DNA of 49,781 nt from JASMHC01 sp964476515 (GTDB lineage Bacteria; Pseudomonadota; Alphaproteobacteria; Rhodobacterales; Rhodobacteraceae): the NCBI GenBank assembly GCA_964476515.1, contig CAYZAY010000007.1, positions 1-49,781 on the forward strand, read 5' to 3'. The notes under the pieces were generated by a model. It worked only from the letters and a program-made list of their open reading frames with translations. It made no database searches and was not told the origin of the DNA. A program made the translations under genes and the position numbers. Every line of letters starts with the position of its first letter. Position 1 is the stretch's first letter. Shown here one piece after another: positions 25,959 to 35,493 of this stretch.

Positions 25959-26816
25959 ATGGCCGTGGACGATCCGAAAACACTTGTATCAACTGACTGG
26001 CTGGCCTCGCGGCTAAAGGATCCGGACATTCGCGTAATTGACGCGTCCTGGTATCTGCCTGCGATGAACCGTGACGGTAAAGAAGAATACAAAACCTCGC
26101 ACATTCCGGGCGCGCGTTTCTTTGACATCGACGAAATCAGCGATCTGCGATCTGAGCTCCCCCACATGGCGCCACCGGTTGAAAAATTCATGTCCCGCAT
26201 GCGCGCAATGGGCATTGGCGATGGTCACCAAGTTGTCGTCTATGATGGTATCGGGCTGTTTTCGGCAGCGCGTGTTTGGTGGCTTTTCCGCTTGATGGGC
26301 AAAACCGATATAGCCGTTCTTGATGGTGGTCTTAAAAAATGGGTCGACGAAGGTCGCCCAACTGATGCCAACCCTCCTGTCATTCGTGATCGGCATATGA
26401 CCGTTCAACGCCAGTCGCATATGGTCAAAGACGTGACCGAAGTTTCTTTCGCCGCCAAGCTCAAAGATCACGAGATCATTGATGCCCGCGCCGCTGCCCG
26501 TTTTCGCGGTGATGCGCCTGAGCCGCGCGAAGGGCTACGTTCCGGACATATTCCGGGGTCTAAAAACGTGCCATTCACCAATCTTCTAAAAGAAGACGGA
26601 ACCATGAAGGATATCGGCGGGCTTAAGTCCGCCTTTGAAACCGCCGGAGTCGATTTGTCGAAACCGGCAATCACATCCTGTGGATCGGGCGTCACCGCTG
26701 CGGTCCTGTGCCTTGGCCTTGAACGGCTGGGTAAGAAAGATCACTCGCTTTATGACGGGTCATGGGTCGAATGGGGGGCCTTCCCCACCCTACCCGTCGC
26801 CACCGGAGAAAACTAA
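25959..26816 (+). CDS. sseA: 3-Mercaptopyruvate sulfurtransferase
   Basis: Transfers sulfur from 3-mercaptopyruvate to a thiol acceptor or cyanide. The 285-residue protein has two rhodanese domains (about 8-130 and 160-280). The active-site loop CGSGVTA near residue 245 is the mercaptopyruvate type, not the CRKGVT of thiosulfate sulfurtransferase, and the Arg pair that recognises mercaptopyruvate is present in the RFRGDAPEPREGLRSGHIPG region. The aminotransferase gene follows after five bases; transamination of cysteine yields mercaptopyruvate, so the two genes could act in sequence in cysteine breakdown. Confidence 0.92.
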   Translation: MAVDDPKTLVSTDWLASRLKDPDIRVIDASWYLPAMNRDGKEEYKTSHIPGARFFDIDEISDLRSELPHMAPPVEKFMSRMRAMGIGDGHQVVVYDGIGLFSAARVWWLFRLMGKTDIAVLDGGLKKWVDEGRPTDANPPVIRDRHMTVQRQSHMVKDVTEVSFAAKLKDHEIIDARAAARFRGDAPEPREGLRSGHIPGSKNVPFTNLLKEDGTMKDIGGLKSAFETAGVDLSKPAITSCGSGVTAAVLCLGLERLGKKDHSLYDGSWVEWGAFPTLPVATGEN

Positions 26817-26821
26817 AGACA

Positions 26822-28006
26822 ATGCTTACGAACCTGAAAGCACTTCCCGCCGACAAAATCCTTGCGCTGATGCAAGAATACAAAGCCGACCCGCGCGACA
26901 ACAAGATCGACCTTGGCGTTGGTGTCTACAAAGACGCGACCGGCAACACACCCGTCATGCGGGCCATCAAAGCTGCGGAAATGAAGGTCTGGGAAGAACA
27001 AACGACAAAAGCCTACGTCGGCCTTGCTGGCGATCCGGCGTTTGCCGATGCCATGATCAGTCTGGTTCTGGGTAACGCTGTACAGCGTGATCGCATCGCT
27101 GCTGTCGCAACACCGGGCGGAACCGGTGCCGTGCGTCAGGCGTTTGAACTATTGCAAATGGCCAGCCCAGAGGGCCGCGTTTTCGTCTCAAACCCGACCT
27201 GGCCAAACCACGTAACGATCCTCGGCCACCTTGGCATCGAACACGCCCCTTATCGCTACTTTGATGAACAAACCTGTGGCGTCGATTTTGACGGCCTGAT
27301 CGCGGACCTCAAAACATCTAAAAAAGGTGATCTGGTCCTACTGCATGGATGCTGCCACAACCCAACCGGCGCAAACCTGAACCTTGTCCAATGGCAAGCC
27401 GTCATTGACGTGCTGCTTGAAACCGGCGCGACCCCAATGATCGACATCGCCTACCAAGGCTTTGGCGACGGCCTTGAAGAAGATGCCGCTGCGGTACGTC
27501 TTCTTGCTGCATCAGTGCCTGAAACCGTCATCGCGGCAAGCTGTTCAAAGAACTTCGGTATCTACCGCGAACGCACCGGTTTGCTGATGGCGATCTCGGC
27601 TAAGGCTGGTGATACCAAGATTACCCAAGGATCACTGTCGTATTTGAACCGTCAGAACTATTCGTTCCCACCAGATCACGGTGCGCGTCTGGTAACCACG
27701 ATCCTGAACGACGACGCCCTGCGCGCCGATTGGCAGGCAGAACTGGAAGCCGTCCGCATCTCGATGCTTGGCCTTCGCGAAAACCTCGCCACAGAACTCC
27801 AGCGCGCTAGCGGGTCTGACCGGTTCGGCTTTGTTGCCCAACACCGTGGCATGTTCTCGCGTCTCGGTATTGCACCCGATCTGGTGCAAAAACTGAAGAC
27901 GGAACACGGCATCTACATGGTCGGTGACAGCCGCATCAACATCGCGGGTCTAAACCAGACCACAGTACCGATACTGGCGGAAGCGATCGTAAAATCAGGC
28001 GCCTGA
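26822..28006 (+). CDS. Aromatic amino acid / aspartate aminotransferase (class I)
   Basis: A 394-residue PLP enzyme of the AspC/TyrB group. Substrate-binding GGTGAVRQAFELL, the PLP-phosphate region NPTWPNHVTI, the CCHNPTGAN motif (about 182-190), the PLP Lys in SCSKNFGIYRERTG (about 244) and the C-terminal Arg in DSRINIAGLN are all present. The set of motifs fits aromatic and aspartate aminotransferases of proteobacteria. The true start is ATG 26822, six bases after the sseA stop; an upstream GTG in the sseA coding region is not used by homologues. It shares a transcript with sseA, which suggests a role in cysteine or aromatic amino acid catabolism. Confidence 0.9.
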   Translation: MLTNLKALPADKILALMQEYKADPRDNKIDLGVGVYKDATGNTPVMRAIKAAEMKVWEEQTTKAYVGLAGDPAFADAMISLVLGNAVQRDRIAAVATPGGTGAVRQAFELLQMASPEGRVFVSNPTWPNHVTILGHLGIEHAPYRYFDEQTCGVDFDGLIADLKTSKKGDLVLLHGCCHNPTGANLNLVQWQAVIDVLLETGATPMIDIAYQGFGDGLEEDAAAVRLLAASVPETVIAASCSKNFGIYRERTGLLMAISAKAGDTKITQGSLSYLNRQNYSFPPDHGARLVTTILNDDALRADWQAELEAVRISMLGLRENLATELQRASGSDRFGFVAQHRGMFSRLGIAPDLVQKLKTEHGIYMVGDSRINIAGLNQTTVPILAEAIVKSGA

Positions 28007-28061
28007 TTTCATCTTTCCAAATATACTCACAACTTCGGGCGCAAGCCCGATCTTAATAAAG

Positions 28062-28088
28062 AAAAGGCCCCGCACACGCGGAGCCTTT
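28062..28088 (-). terminator. Intrinsic terminator between the aminotransferase gene and amtB
   Basis: An imperfect stem, AAGGCTCCGC with GCGGGGCCTT (one mismatch), with a 4-base loop. On the minus strand it runs into TTTTCTTTA, so it should end amtB transcription. On the plus strand TTTGCATTTT follows, so it may also serve the aminotransferase gene. A separate hairpin with a GCAA tetraloop lies at 28035-28050. Confidence 0.7.
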
Positions 28089-28110
28089 GCATTTTGATCA
28101 AACTTCCGAC

Positions 28111-29445
28111 TTACCCTTTCGAAAACTCCGGATAAGCCTCCATACCCAGTTCGGCCATGTCGAGCCCGTTGATCTCGGTCTCTTCGTCAACCCGCAAGCC
28201 CAGTGTCGCCTTGATGACCAGCCAAACAACTGAGGATGCAACGATTGTGAAGACACCTACCAATAGGATACCCACGATCTGCTTGCCGAACGATGCGTCG
28301 CCATTGGTCAGCGGCACCGCAAGTGTTCCCCAGATACCAGCCAACAGGTGAACCGGTATAGCACCGACCACGTCGTCGATCTTGATGCGGTCCAGGAACG
28401 GAACAGCGAAGACAACGATCACACCGCCAACCGCGCCAATCAGGGTCGCACCACCAAGGCTTGGGGCCAATGGTTCGGCGGTGATCGACACAAGGCCGGC
28501 CAATGCTCCGTTCAAAACCATTGTCAGGTCAGGCTTCTTATAAAGAACCTGCGTCAGGATCAGCGAAACCACTGCGCCACCGGCCGCTGCTGCGTTGGTG
28601 TTGGCAAAGATGCGACTGATGTCAGCGACGTCACCGATGGTTCCCATGGCCAGTTGCGATGCTCCGTTAAAGCCGAACCAACCAAGCCACAGGATGAACG
28701 TGCCCAAGGTTGCCAAGGCAAGGTTTGAACCCGGCACGGGGATCACGCGACCGTCTTTGTATTTGCCCAAACGTGGTCCAAGGATGATCGCGCCAGTCAA
28801 AGCCGCCCAGCCACCAACCGAGTGCACGATGGTTGATCCTGCAAAGTCAGAGAACCCAATTTCCGACAAGTAACCGCCGCCCCAGCTCCAGCTGGCCTGC
28901 AAAGGATAGATGAACGCGGCCAGAATGATCACGAAGATAAGGAAGGGCCACAGCTTGATGCGCTCGGCGACCGTTCCCGACACAATCGAAGCCGTTGTTG
29001 CGACGAACATCAGTTGAAAGAAAAAGTCCGAGCCGGTCGAAGCGTAGGAATAGTCGTCCGCGCCCGACGCATCGATACCGACAGCTTCAAGCACCGCGAC
29101 GGAACCGAACAGGCCAGAGAACCAGCCTTCAATCCCCCAGTCACCCAGCGGATACATCAGATTGTAACCGATCAGGTAATACATGATCGCAGCGAACGAA
29201 AAGAGCGACACGTTTTTGATCAGCTGCATCGTCACGTTTTTTGAACGGACTAAACCCGCTTCCAACATGGCAAAGCCTGCGGCCATCCAGAAGACCAGAA
29301 AGCCACCCATCAAGAACAGAAGTGAGTTTAGGATAAAGACGACATCGGTCGGCACAATTGCCGGAACTTCAGCGTCCTGAGCCAATCCAACGCTTGGCAG
29401 AATGACCAACGCCGCGGTGGATATAATTGTTTTCAGTAGTGACAT
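28111..29445 (-). CDS. amtB: Ammonium transporter
   Basis: A 444-residue inner membrane ammonium channel. After a cleavable-type signal peptide (MSLLKTIISTAALVILPSVGLAQD) there are about eleven membrane segments. The conserved signature DFAGSTIVHSVGGWAALTGA (about 195-215) carries one pore His; the second pore His is in IPVHLLAGIWG (about 345-355). AmtB forms trimers that are blocked by GlnK. The start at ATG 29445 with AGGAAA upstream is preferred; the frame continues through the glnK coding region without a better start. It lies 22 bp after glnK on the same strand. Confidence 0.96.
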   Translation of the reverse strand: MSLLKTIISTAALVILPSVGLAQDAEVPAIVPTDVVFILNSLLFLMGGFLVFWMAAGFAMLEAGLVRSKNVTMQLIKNVSLFSFAAIMYYLIGYNLMYPLGDWGIEGWFSGLFGSVAVLEAVGIDASGADDYSYASTGSDFFFQLMFVATTASIVSGTVAERIKLWPFLIFVIILAAFIYPLQASWSWGGGYLSEIGFSDFAGSTIVHSVGGWAALTGAIILGPRLGKYKDGRVIPVPGSNLALATLGTFILWLGWFGFNGASQLAMGTIGDVADISRIFANTNAAAAGGAVVSLILTQVLYKKPDLTMVLNGALAGLVSITAEPLAPSLGGATLIGAVGGVIVVFAVPFLDRIKIDDVVGAIPVHLLAGIWGTLAVPLTNGDASFGKQIVGILLVGVFTIVASSVVWLVIKATLGLRVDEETEINGLDMAELGMEAYPEFSKG

Positions 29446-29467
29446 GAGTTTTCCTTTCCCGTCCTGA

Positions 29468-29806
29468 TCAGATTGCTTCTGCGTCGGTTTCGCCTGTGCG
29501 AACACGGACGGTCTGAACGACATCAAGAACGAAGATTTTGCCGTCACCGATTTTGCCGGTTTGGGCAGTTTTTGTGATCGTTTCGACGACTTGCTCCGAC
29601 ATGTCTGCCGGAACAACGATTTCAAGTTTAACCTTCGGAACAAAGTTCACGGCATATTCGGCACCGCGATAGATTTCCGTGTGACCAGACTGAGACCCGA
29701 ACCCCTTGATCTCGGTCACCATCATGCCGCGCACACCGACTACGGTCAGCGCCTCGCGGACTTCTTCAAGCTTGAAGGGTTTGATTGTTGCTATGATTAG
29801 TTTCAC
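29468..29806 (-). CDS. glnK: Nitrogen regulatory protein P-II
   Basis: A 112-residue P-II signal protein, the standard length. The start is the GTG at 29806 (VKLIIATIKPFKLEEVREAL), with AGGG upstream. The T-loop GHTEIYRGAEYAVNFVPK carries the Tyr near residue 51 that is uridylylated under nitrogen limitation, and the B-loop TGKIGDGKIFV is intact. P-II binds ATP/ADP and 2-oxoglutarate and gates AmtB. The glnK-amtB order is the common one, and expression should rise under nitrogen starvation. Confidence 0.96.
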   Translation of the reverse strand: MKLIIATIKPFKLEEVREALTVVGVRGMMVTEIKGFGSQSGHTEIYRGAEYAVNFVPKVKLEIVVPADMSEQVVETITKTAQTGKIGDGKIFVLDVVQTVRVRTGETDAEAI

Positions 29807-29905
29807 CGCTTTTTCCCTTTCGGTTTGCAGACGGAGCTGCATGTTTGCACCTGCAGAAAAGCGGCAGAGTTTGGCCGATGGCCACGAAGTCGACGAACGA
29901 AATCA

Positions 29906-29937
29906 GCAAAAACTGCGAAATATTGCATAATTTTTGC
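29906..29937 (-). promoter_or_regulatory. Inverted repeat upstream of glnK, possible nitrogen-control site
   Basis: GCAAAAA and TTTTTGC form 7-bp arms separated by 18 bp, and an inner TGC-N8-GCA lies between them. The site is about 100 bp upstream of the glnK start, within a 255-bp gap shared with the divergent PBP gene. NtrC dimers bind spaced palindromes in such places. I found no convincing sigma-54 GG/GC pair at the right spacing, so the assignment is weak. Confidence 0.25.
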
Positions 29938-30061
29938 TCTTTTTTGGTCATCTGCCTGATTTTTGGACGAAATATTCACGACCTCAGAAATCGTCACGGC
30001 TCTACATTGAATTAGAATCGAGCTATGGTCCGGCCAAAATGAAAAAGCCGGGCAGGCGACC

Positions 30062-32233
30062 ATGACATCGAAACCACCAAAGCGGCCACGGCTTGTGGCT
30101 GACAAGCGCTATGCTGCAGGCACCAAGCCCAAGGCAAAGAAGGCGCCTGCTAAAAAGCCCGCTCCAAAACCAAAACCGAAAGCTCGCAAAAAGAAGTGTG
30201 CCAAGAAAAGATCTTGGCCAGTCAGGATGCTTCTTGGTGCGCTGCGGTTTGTTTGGCTGGTCGTTTGGCGTATTGGGTGGCGTATTGCTATGGTCGTCGC
30301 CTTACTGATCGCTGCGACGGTCGGGTACTACCTGACAACCCTTCCCTCTGTTGAAGATCTTGTTGATGGCCGTGCAAGAGGGTCCGTCACACTACTGGAT
30401 CGCAACGGAGAGGTATTCACCTGGCGTGGTGATCAATTTGGCGGGATGGTCACGGCCAATACAATTTCCCCCCACCTAAAAAACGCGGTCGTCGCCACCG
30501 AAGACAAGCGCTTTTATTACCACCCCGGGGTTGACCCAATCGGCGTTGCCAGTGCTGTCCGTATCAACCTGCGCGAAGGTCGCGGTCCGCTGGAAGGCCA
30601 CGGAGGATCGACCATCACGCAGCAGGTTGCAAAACTGCTGTGCCTCGGCAAACCTTACGACCCGCGCAGTGGTCAGACGGAAAACGAATATGAATCCGAT
30701 TGCCGCCAAAACACCTTGTGGCGCAAGATCACCGAAGCGACATATGCGATCGCGATGGAGGTCAAATACTCCAAAGACGACATTCTAACTGTCTACCTGA
30801 ACCGCGTTTTCCTAGGTGCTGGGTCGCGCGGGTTCGAGGCTGCAAGCCAACGCTATTTTGGTAAATCCGCCGCCGAGGTTTCGCCTTCCGAGGCCGCGAT
30901 GCTGGCTGGATTGCTGGTTGCGCCGTCGCGGTATGCGCCCACGAACAACCTCACAAGATCGCAGAACCGGGCGGGTGTGATCGTCGAGCTTATGGAGACA
31001 CAGGGTTATCTGTCGTCAACAGATGCAGCCATAGCCAAGCAAACCCCAGCCGAACTATCCGAAGCCGCCGAAGCGCAGGCCGGTGGGTATTTCGCCGATT
31101 GGGTCATGGCCTATGGCCCCGACTATCTGACCCGTCAGACGACCGAAGATGTCATCATCCACACTACGCTTGATCAAGATATCCAGACGGCCGCCGAGGA
31201 AGCGCTGAAAAAGGTCTTTGAAGAGCGCGTTGACGAGGAATCCGAAGCGCAGGCCGCGATTATTGTTATGTCAGCAGACGGCGCTGTGCGGGCGATGGTC
31301 GGTGGTCGCAGAACAAAAGTTTCCGGCGCGTTCAACCGTGTGACGCAGGCAAAGCGTCAGACCGGATCAGCGTTCAAACCATTTGTCTATGGCACAGCTT
31401 TGGAGCTTGGATACCACCACAACGACCAAATTCTTGATGAGCCTATCACCATCGACATCCCTGGTTCGGGTCCATGGACCCCAAGCAACTACACGAAAGA
31501 GCACTACGGTGTCGTAACCCTGACACATGCGCTGAAGGACTCGCTGAATGTGCCTGCGGTGAAGGTGACTGAAACGATAGGCCGCGATCTTGTTTCTCAG
31601 GTTGCGACTGATTTCGGACTGCGCGGACCGTTGGCCGAAGGTCCGGCGCTGGCGCTTGGCGCGTCCGAAGCAACGCTGATTGAAATGACTAGCGCTTATG
31701 CCGGCATTCTTAATGGTGGCTCTTCTGTTCAGCCCTATGGACTTCTTGAACTTCGCCTCGCAGGCGATGATTTCCCGCTAATGGGCAAGGGCGGCGGCAT
31801 TGGCGAACGTGTACTGCGTCAACCGGTTGCGGAAGAGCTGATCTATATGATGCGCAATGTCGTGACCGACGGCTCGGGTCGTCGCGCAAATCTTCCTGAC
31901 CGCGAAGTTGCAGGCAAAACAGGCACAACCCAAGCCGCGCGCGACGCGTGGTTCATTGGCTTTACCGCAGATTACGTCGCTGGCGTGTGGATGGGGTACG
32001 ATAACAACACCCCGTTGACCGGTGTTACTGGCGGGGGACTGCCCGCCGAGATTTGGCGTGAAACGATGGCAACTGTCCACGAAGGAACGCCCGTTACCCC
32101 ACTGCCAATGCTGCGCCCGATTGGCGGGACCCCGTCCCGCGTGTTTGGAGACGAAGCTATCCCTGAAGACCGTGCGCCTGCACAGGATTCAATTCTGATC
32201 CAGATTTTGCGCGATATTCTTGGTGGGAACTGA
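30062..32233 (+). CDS. Class A penicillin-binding protein (PBP1A/1B type)
   Basis: A bifunctional peptidoglycan synthase of 723 residues anchored in the inner membrane. A Lys/Pro-rich cytoplasmic tail (1-50) precedes a membrane helix (about 56-92). The GT51 domain (about 105-290) has the catalytic Glu147 in ATEDKRFYYHPGVD and GGSTITQQVAKLL. The transpeptidase domain (about 390-680) has SAFK (Ser436 nucleophile, Lys439), SLN (494-496) and KTGT (619-622). The basic tail may bind nucleic acid or phospholipid, but this is common in alphaproteobacterial PBPs. It is divergent from glnK, and its stop is directly against the convergent mlaC stop. Confidence 0.95.
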   Translation: MTSKPPKRPRLVADKRYAAGTKPKAKKAPAKKPAPKPKPKARKKKCAKKRSWPVRMLLGALRFVWLVVWRIGWRIAMVVALLIAATVGYYLTTLPSVEDLVDGRARGSVTLLDRNGEVFTWRGDQFGGMVTANTISPHLKNAVVATEDKRFYYHPGVDPIGVASAVRINLREGRGPLEGHGGSTITQQVAKLLCLGKPYDPRSGQTENEYESDCRQNTLWRKITEATYAIAMEVKYSKDDILTVYLNRVFLGAGSRGFEAASQRYFGKSAAEVSPSEAAMLAGLLVAPSRYAPTNNLTRSQNRAGVIVELMETQGYLSSTDAAIAKQTPAELSEAAEAQAGGYFADWVMAYGPDYLTRQTTEDVIIHTTLDQDIQTAAEEALKKVFEERVDEESEAQAAIIVMSADGAVRAMVGGRRTKVSGAFNRVTQAKRQTGSAFKPFVYGTALELGYHHNDQILDEPITIDIPGSGPWTPSNYTKEHYGVVTLTHALKDSLNVPAVKVTETIGRDLVSQVATDFGLRGPLAEGPALALGASEATLIEMTSAYAGILNGGSSVQPYGLLELRLAGDDFPLMGKGGGIGERVLRQPVAEELIYMMRNVVTDGSGRRANLPDREVAGKTGTTQAARDAWFIGFTADYVAGVWMGYDNNTPLTGVTGGGLPAEIWRETMATVHEGTPVTPLPMLRPIGGTPSRVFGDEAIPEDRAPAQDSILIQILRDILGGN

Positions 32234-32842
32234 TTACCCGATCTTCTGCAGATCTTGAATCATCCGATCTAGATCGCCGCCACGCTTGTCTAGCATTGCG
32301 CCGATTTCAGTACGCTCGCTTAAAAGCATGCTGAGACCTTCGATGAACATGTTGAAGAATTTTTCTTCGCCCGAACGATCAGACACGAGGAAGGTGACTT
32401 CAAATGGTGTCACGCCCTGCAGGTGCGCAATGGTCGTCACCTCGTAAAAGCTTTTGACCTCGCGCGCGCCTTTTACTTCAACTCGACCGCCGATGAATTC
32501 GCGGAACCGTCTGCCGTATTTGGCCGATACGTACTTTTGAAACGCCGATGTGAAAGACTTCATCTGCGCCGCCGAAGCTGATCTTCCTTCGACTCCCAAC
32601 GCATAGCGCGCAATCGTGTTCACGTCTGCGTAGTCGACAAAAATCTGCTCAAAATCAGCCAGCATATCCGCTTCGGATTTTCCCGAGTCGATTACCGTGT
32701 TGATGTCCGCGACCACCCGTTCAACCATCTTTTTGGCTGATCGCTTGGTCATGGCCAAAGCAGGCATGGGAAGCATTGCGGCCATAGATCCTACAGCCAC
32801 ACACATTAGGCCTCGACGGGAAATCAGCATCTTGTCACTCAT
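32234..32842 (-). CDS. mlaC: MlaC-type phospholipid-binding periplasmic protein
   Basis: A 202-residue member of the MlaC/Ttg2D family, which shuttles phospholipid between the outer and inner membranes. An N-terminal signal with two Arg (LISRRGLMCVAVGSMAAMLPMPALA) looks like a Tat signal, unusual for MlaC of E. coli but common in alphaproteobacteria. The mature part follows the family pattern: EKMLADFEQIFVDYADVNTIARYAL-type helix region at about 60-90 and FVSDRSGEEKFFNMFIEGLSML later. The start overlaps the mlaA stop by eight bases. The MlaFEDB transporter genes are not in the window. Confidence 0.88.
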   Translation of the reverse strand: MSDKMLISRRGLMCVAVGSMAAMLPMPALAMTKRSAKKMVERVVADINTVIDSGKSEADMLADFEQIFVDYADVNTIARYALGVEGRSASAAQMKSFTSAFQKYVSAKYGRRFREFIGGRVEVKGAREVKSFYEVTTIAHLQGVTPFEVTFLVSDRSGEEKFFNMFIEGLSMLLSERTEIGAMLDKRGGDLDRMIQDLQKIG

Positions 32843-33626
32843 AAATACCCTCGTAGGGATCAAAATAATCGTCTTCGTCCGGTCTCATTCCCAGCTCGTG
32901 TCGTCTGCTTTGTAGATAGTACAATCGGGACTGAGAATAGCTGTCTGCGCTTTCATATAGAACCGAATCCACTGTTGTCGCAAATCTGGCACGATCACCC
33001 ACCATTGAGATCGTCTTTGCGCCGGTGCTGACAAGCTTCCAGTCGGGCGCAAGGATCAGGGCCATCGGGTTAAATACGGAATCGACCACAAGACCCACGG
33101 CGTCACGTTCGGTTGAGGCACCAAACACCGGCAATTCAACAAATGCCCCTTCGCCGATACCCCAAACATGAAGCGTTTGGCCAAAGTCGGCGCTATCCGG
33201 ATACAGCCCGATTTCGGATGCCGCATCATAAAGTCCAAGAAACCCGACTGTTCCATTTATCACGAAACGTGCGGAATTGATTGCGACGCCTGCTATGTCA
33301 AATTGCAGAATGTTGTTAACAACTTCTCCCGGAAGATCGAGGTAATTGGCAAAATTACTGATACCAGATCCAACTGCATCCGGAACGATGGCCGAGTACA
33401 CCCCAGACGCGGGCTTTAGCAGAATTTTGTCCAATCCCTTGTTCAGGTCGTGGGTACGCCTGTTCATCTGTTCGTAAGGATCGTGAATAGACTCGAGTGT
33501 TTCAGGTGAAGAGCACGCCGAAACCGCTGCAATTACGACAACCAGAGCCAGTTTCCCAATGGCACCGGTTACAGCCTGTAGCAGAGTAGGCAAAACAACC
33601 ATTGGATTTTTAAGCCTATTTTTCAT
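32835..33626 (-). CDS. mlaA: MlaA-type (VacJ) outer membrane lipoprotein
   Basis: A 263-residue lipoprotein with a signal peptide ending VVIAAVSAC (lipidated Cys at about 38). MlaA removes misplaced phospholipid from the outer leaflet of the outer membrane and hands it to MlaC. The family core is clear: DPYEQMNRRTHDLNKGLD, a middle section with NFANYLDLPGEVVNNILQ, and SADFGQTLHVWGIGEGAFVELPVFG. I chose ATG 33626, with AAGAAG six bases upstream, over the GTG six bases earlier. It overlaps mlaC by eight bases, so the two are made together. Confidence 0.93.
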   Translation of the reverse strand: MKNRLKNPMVVLPTLLQAVTGAIGKLALVVVIAAVSACSSPETLESIHDPYEQMNRRTHDLNKGLDKILLKPASGVYSAIVPDAVGSGISNFANYLDLPGEVVNNILQFDIAGVAINSARFVINGTVGFLGLYDAASEIGLYPDSADFGQTLHVWGIGEGAFVELPVFGASTERDAVGLVVDSVFNPMALILAPDWKLVSTGAKTISMVGDRARFATTVDSVLYESADSYSQSRLYYLQSRRHELGMRPDEDDYFDPYEGIYE

Positions 33627-33758
33627 AAACACTTCTTTGACACGCTTGGCGGATCACATTTTAACTTTGATACAAAACAAACTTAATACTTGCTAACCTG
33701 TTTCTCAAACCATGCCACATGAGCGGCTGGAGACAACCCATAAAGAAGAAAGTCACAT

Positions 33759-35493
33759 ATGCGCCCCAGTGAGCTTGAACGAGGCAGGGAAGAACTAATC
33801 TCCGCCCGCAAAGAAAGCCGCCCCCTCTATTGGTTTGTCGGGGTGTTCAGCTTCTTTACGAACCTGTTGATGCTAACCGGCCCGATTTACATGCTTCAGG
33901 TCTATGACCGTGTTCTGGGTAGTCGGTCAGAAGCCACGCTTTTGGCGCTGACAATCCTTGTGGCGTTTCTTTATGGCACCATGGGTCTGCTGGATTATAC
34001 CCGCGGTCGCGTCATGGCCCGTGTGGGCGCACGCTTTTAGGACAGGCTTGATAAGCGTGTGTTTGAAGCTGCGTTGAAAAAGTCGTCGCCACAATCCCCC
34101 AAAACGTCGCCGCAACCGCCCAGCGCGATCTTGAGGGCGTACAGCGTTTGATGACATCCCCAGCCTTAATGTCAGTATTCGACATTCCTTGGACGCCGGT
34201 ATTTTTGGCGGGCATTGCGTTGTTCCACCCGTGGCTTGGAATTCTTGCCCTTTCAGGCGGCACCGTTTTGATTTTTATCACTGTGCTTAACCAGATTTTC
34301 ACGCGCCGCCCAATCATGCGCTCTAGCATGGCCAGCTTTAGGTCCGATACGATCTCGGACCAGCTTCGCTCTGAATCTGAAACGGTGCAAAGCCTTGGTA
34401 TGCGAGGTGCCGCATTCAATCGCTGGCAACAAGCGCGCGGTGAAGCACTGTCTGAAACGATCAACTCCAGCGACCTGTCCGGCACGTTTTCTGCGACGAC
34501 TAAAACCCTTCGCATGTTCCTTCAGTCGGCGATGCTGGGTCTTGGCGCATACCTTGTGCTGCAAAACGAACTAACCCCCGGTGCGATGATTGCGGGCTCT
34601 ATCCTGATGGCGCGCGCTCTTAGCCCGATTGAACAAGCCATCGGCCAATGGGCTGTTGTCCAGCGCGGCATGAAGGGCTGGAACAACCTTGTTAGCTGTT
34701 GTCCACAGTTCCACCTTCGCCTGCGCGCACACCTGTGCCAAAGCCAAAAGCCAAGCTGGATGTTCAAGCAGTGACCGTTGTTCCGCCCGGAATGCAGCAG
34801 GCCACATTAAAGAACGTCGTCTTCAACATCCAACCCGGTCAGGCGGTGGGTGTTATCGGCCCGTCTGGATCAGGCAAAACCACTTTGGCGCGTGCTATCA
34901 CCGGCGTGTGGCGACCCGCAGGGGGCAAAATTCGGCTGGATGGCGCGTCGTTGGATCAGTACGAACCCGACGTTCTCGGCCAGCACATCGGCTATCTACC
35001 GCAACGCGTTCAGCTATTTGGCGGAACAATCGCGGAAAATATTGCGCGGCTGAATCCAGACGCTGACCCTGAACAGATCGTTTCAGCAGCCAAAAAAGCC
35101 GCTGCGCATGAAATGATCCTGAAATTTCCGGACGGGTATGACACGCGGGTCAGCTCTCAAGGCGGCTTGCTATCCGGCGGTCAATTGCAGCGCATCGGGC
35201 TTGCCCGTGCACAGTACGGAGAGCCGGTGCTCCTCGTTCTCGATGAACCGAACTCGAACCTAGATAACGAAGGCAGCAAAGCTTTGAATCAAGGCATCCG
35301 TGCTTTGAAATCCGAAGGCAAATCGGTCATCATCATGGCCCACAGGCCAGCGGCCATTAAGGAATGCGATACATTGCTGATGTTGGATAACGGTATGCCG
35401 ATGGCCTTTGGGCCAAAAGACGATGTTCTGAAGGGGGTCGTGAAAAATCACCAGGCCATCCAGGCCGCTGGCGCAGCAGGGGGTGTATCATGA
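33759..35493 (+). pseudogene. Type I secretion ABC transporter (PrtD-like), inactivated
   Basis: An exporter ATPase/permease in pieces. Frame 3 from ATG 33759 gives the first membrane segments and ends at TAG 34038 where the family has Gln (ARF-Q-DRLDKRVFEAAL), a C-to-T nonsense change. The same frame goes on to an A-run at 34077-34081, where one A is missing, and frame 2 continues (VVATIPQN...). Near 34691-34695 another base is missing, and frame 1 carries the rest: Walker A GPSGSGKTT, signature LSGGQLQRIGLARA and Walker B VLLVLDEPNS. Repaired, the protein would be about 578 residues, normal for PrtD. No functional transporter can be made without repair or recoding. Confidence 0.88.

Noticed and set aside
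29807..30061. Sigma-54 promoter for glnK-amtB
   Set aside because: I searched the minus strand for the GG/GC pair at the fixed spacing. The nearest candidate is one base short and lacks the flanking consensus.
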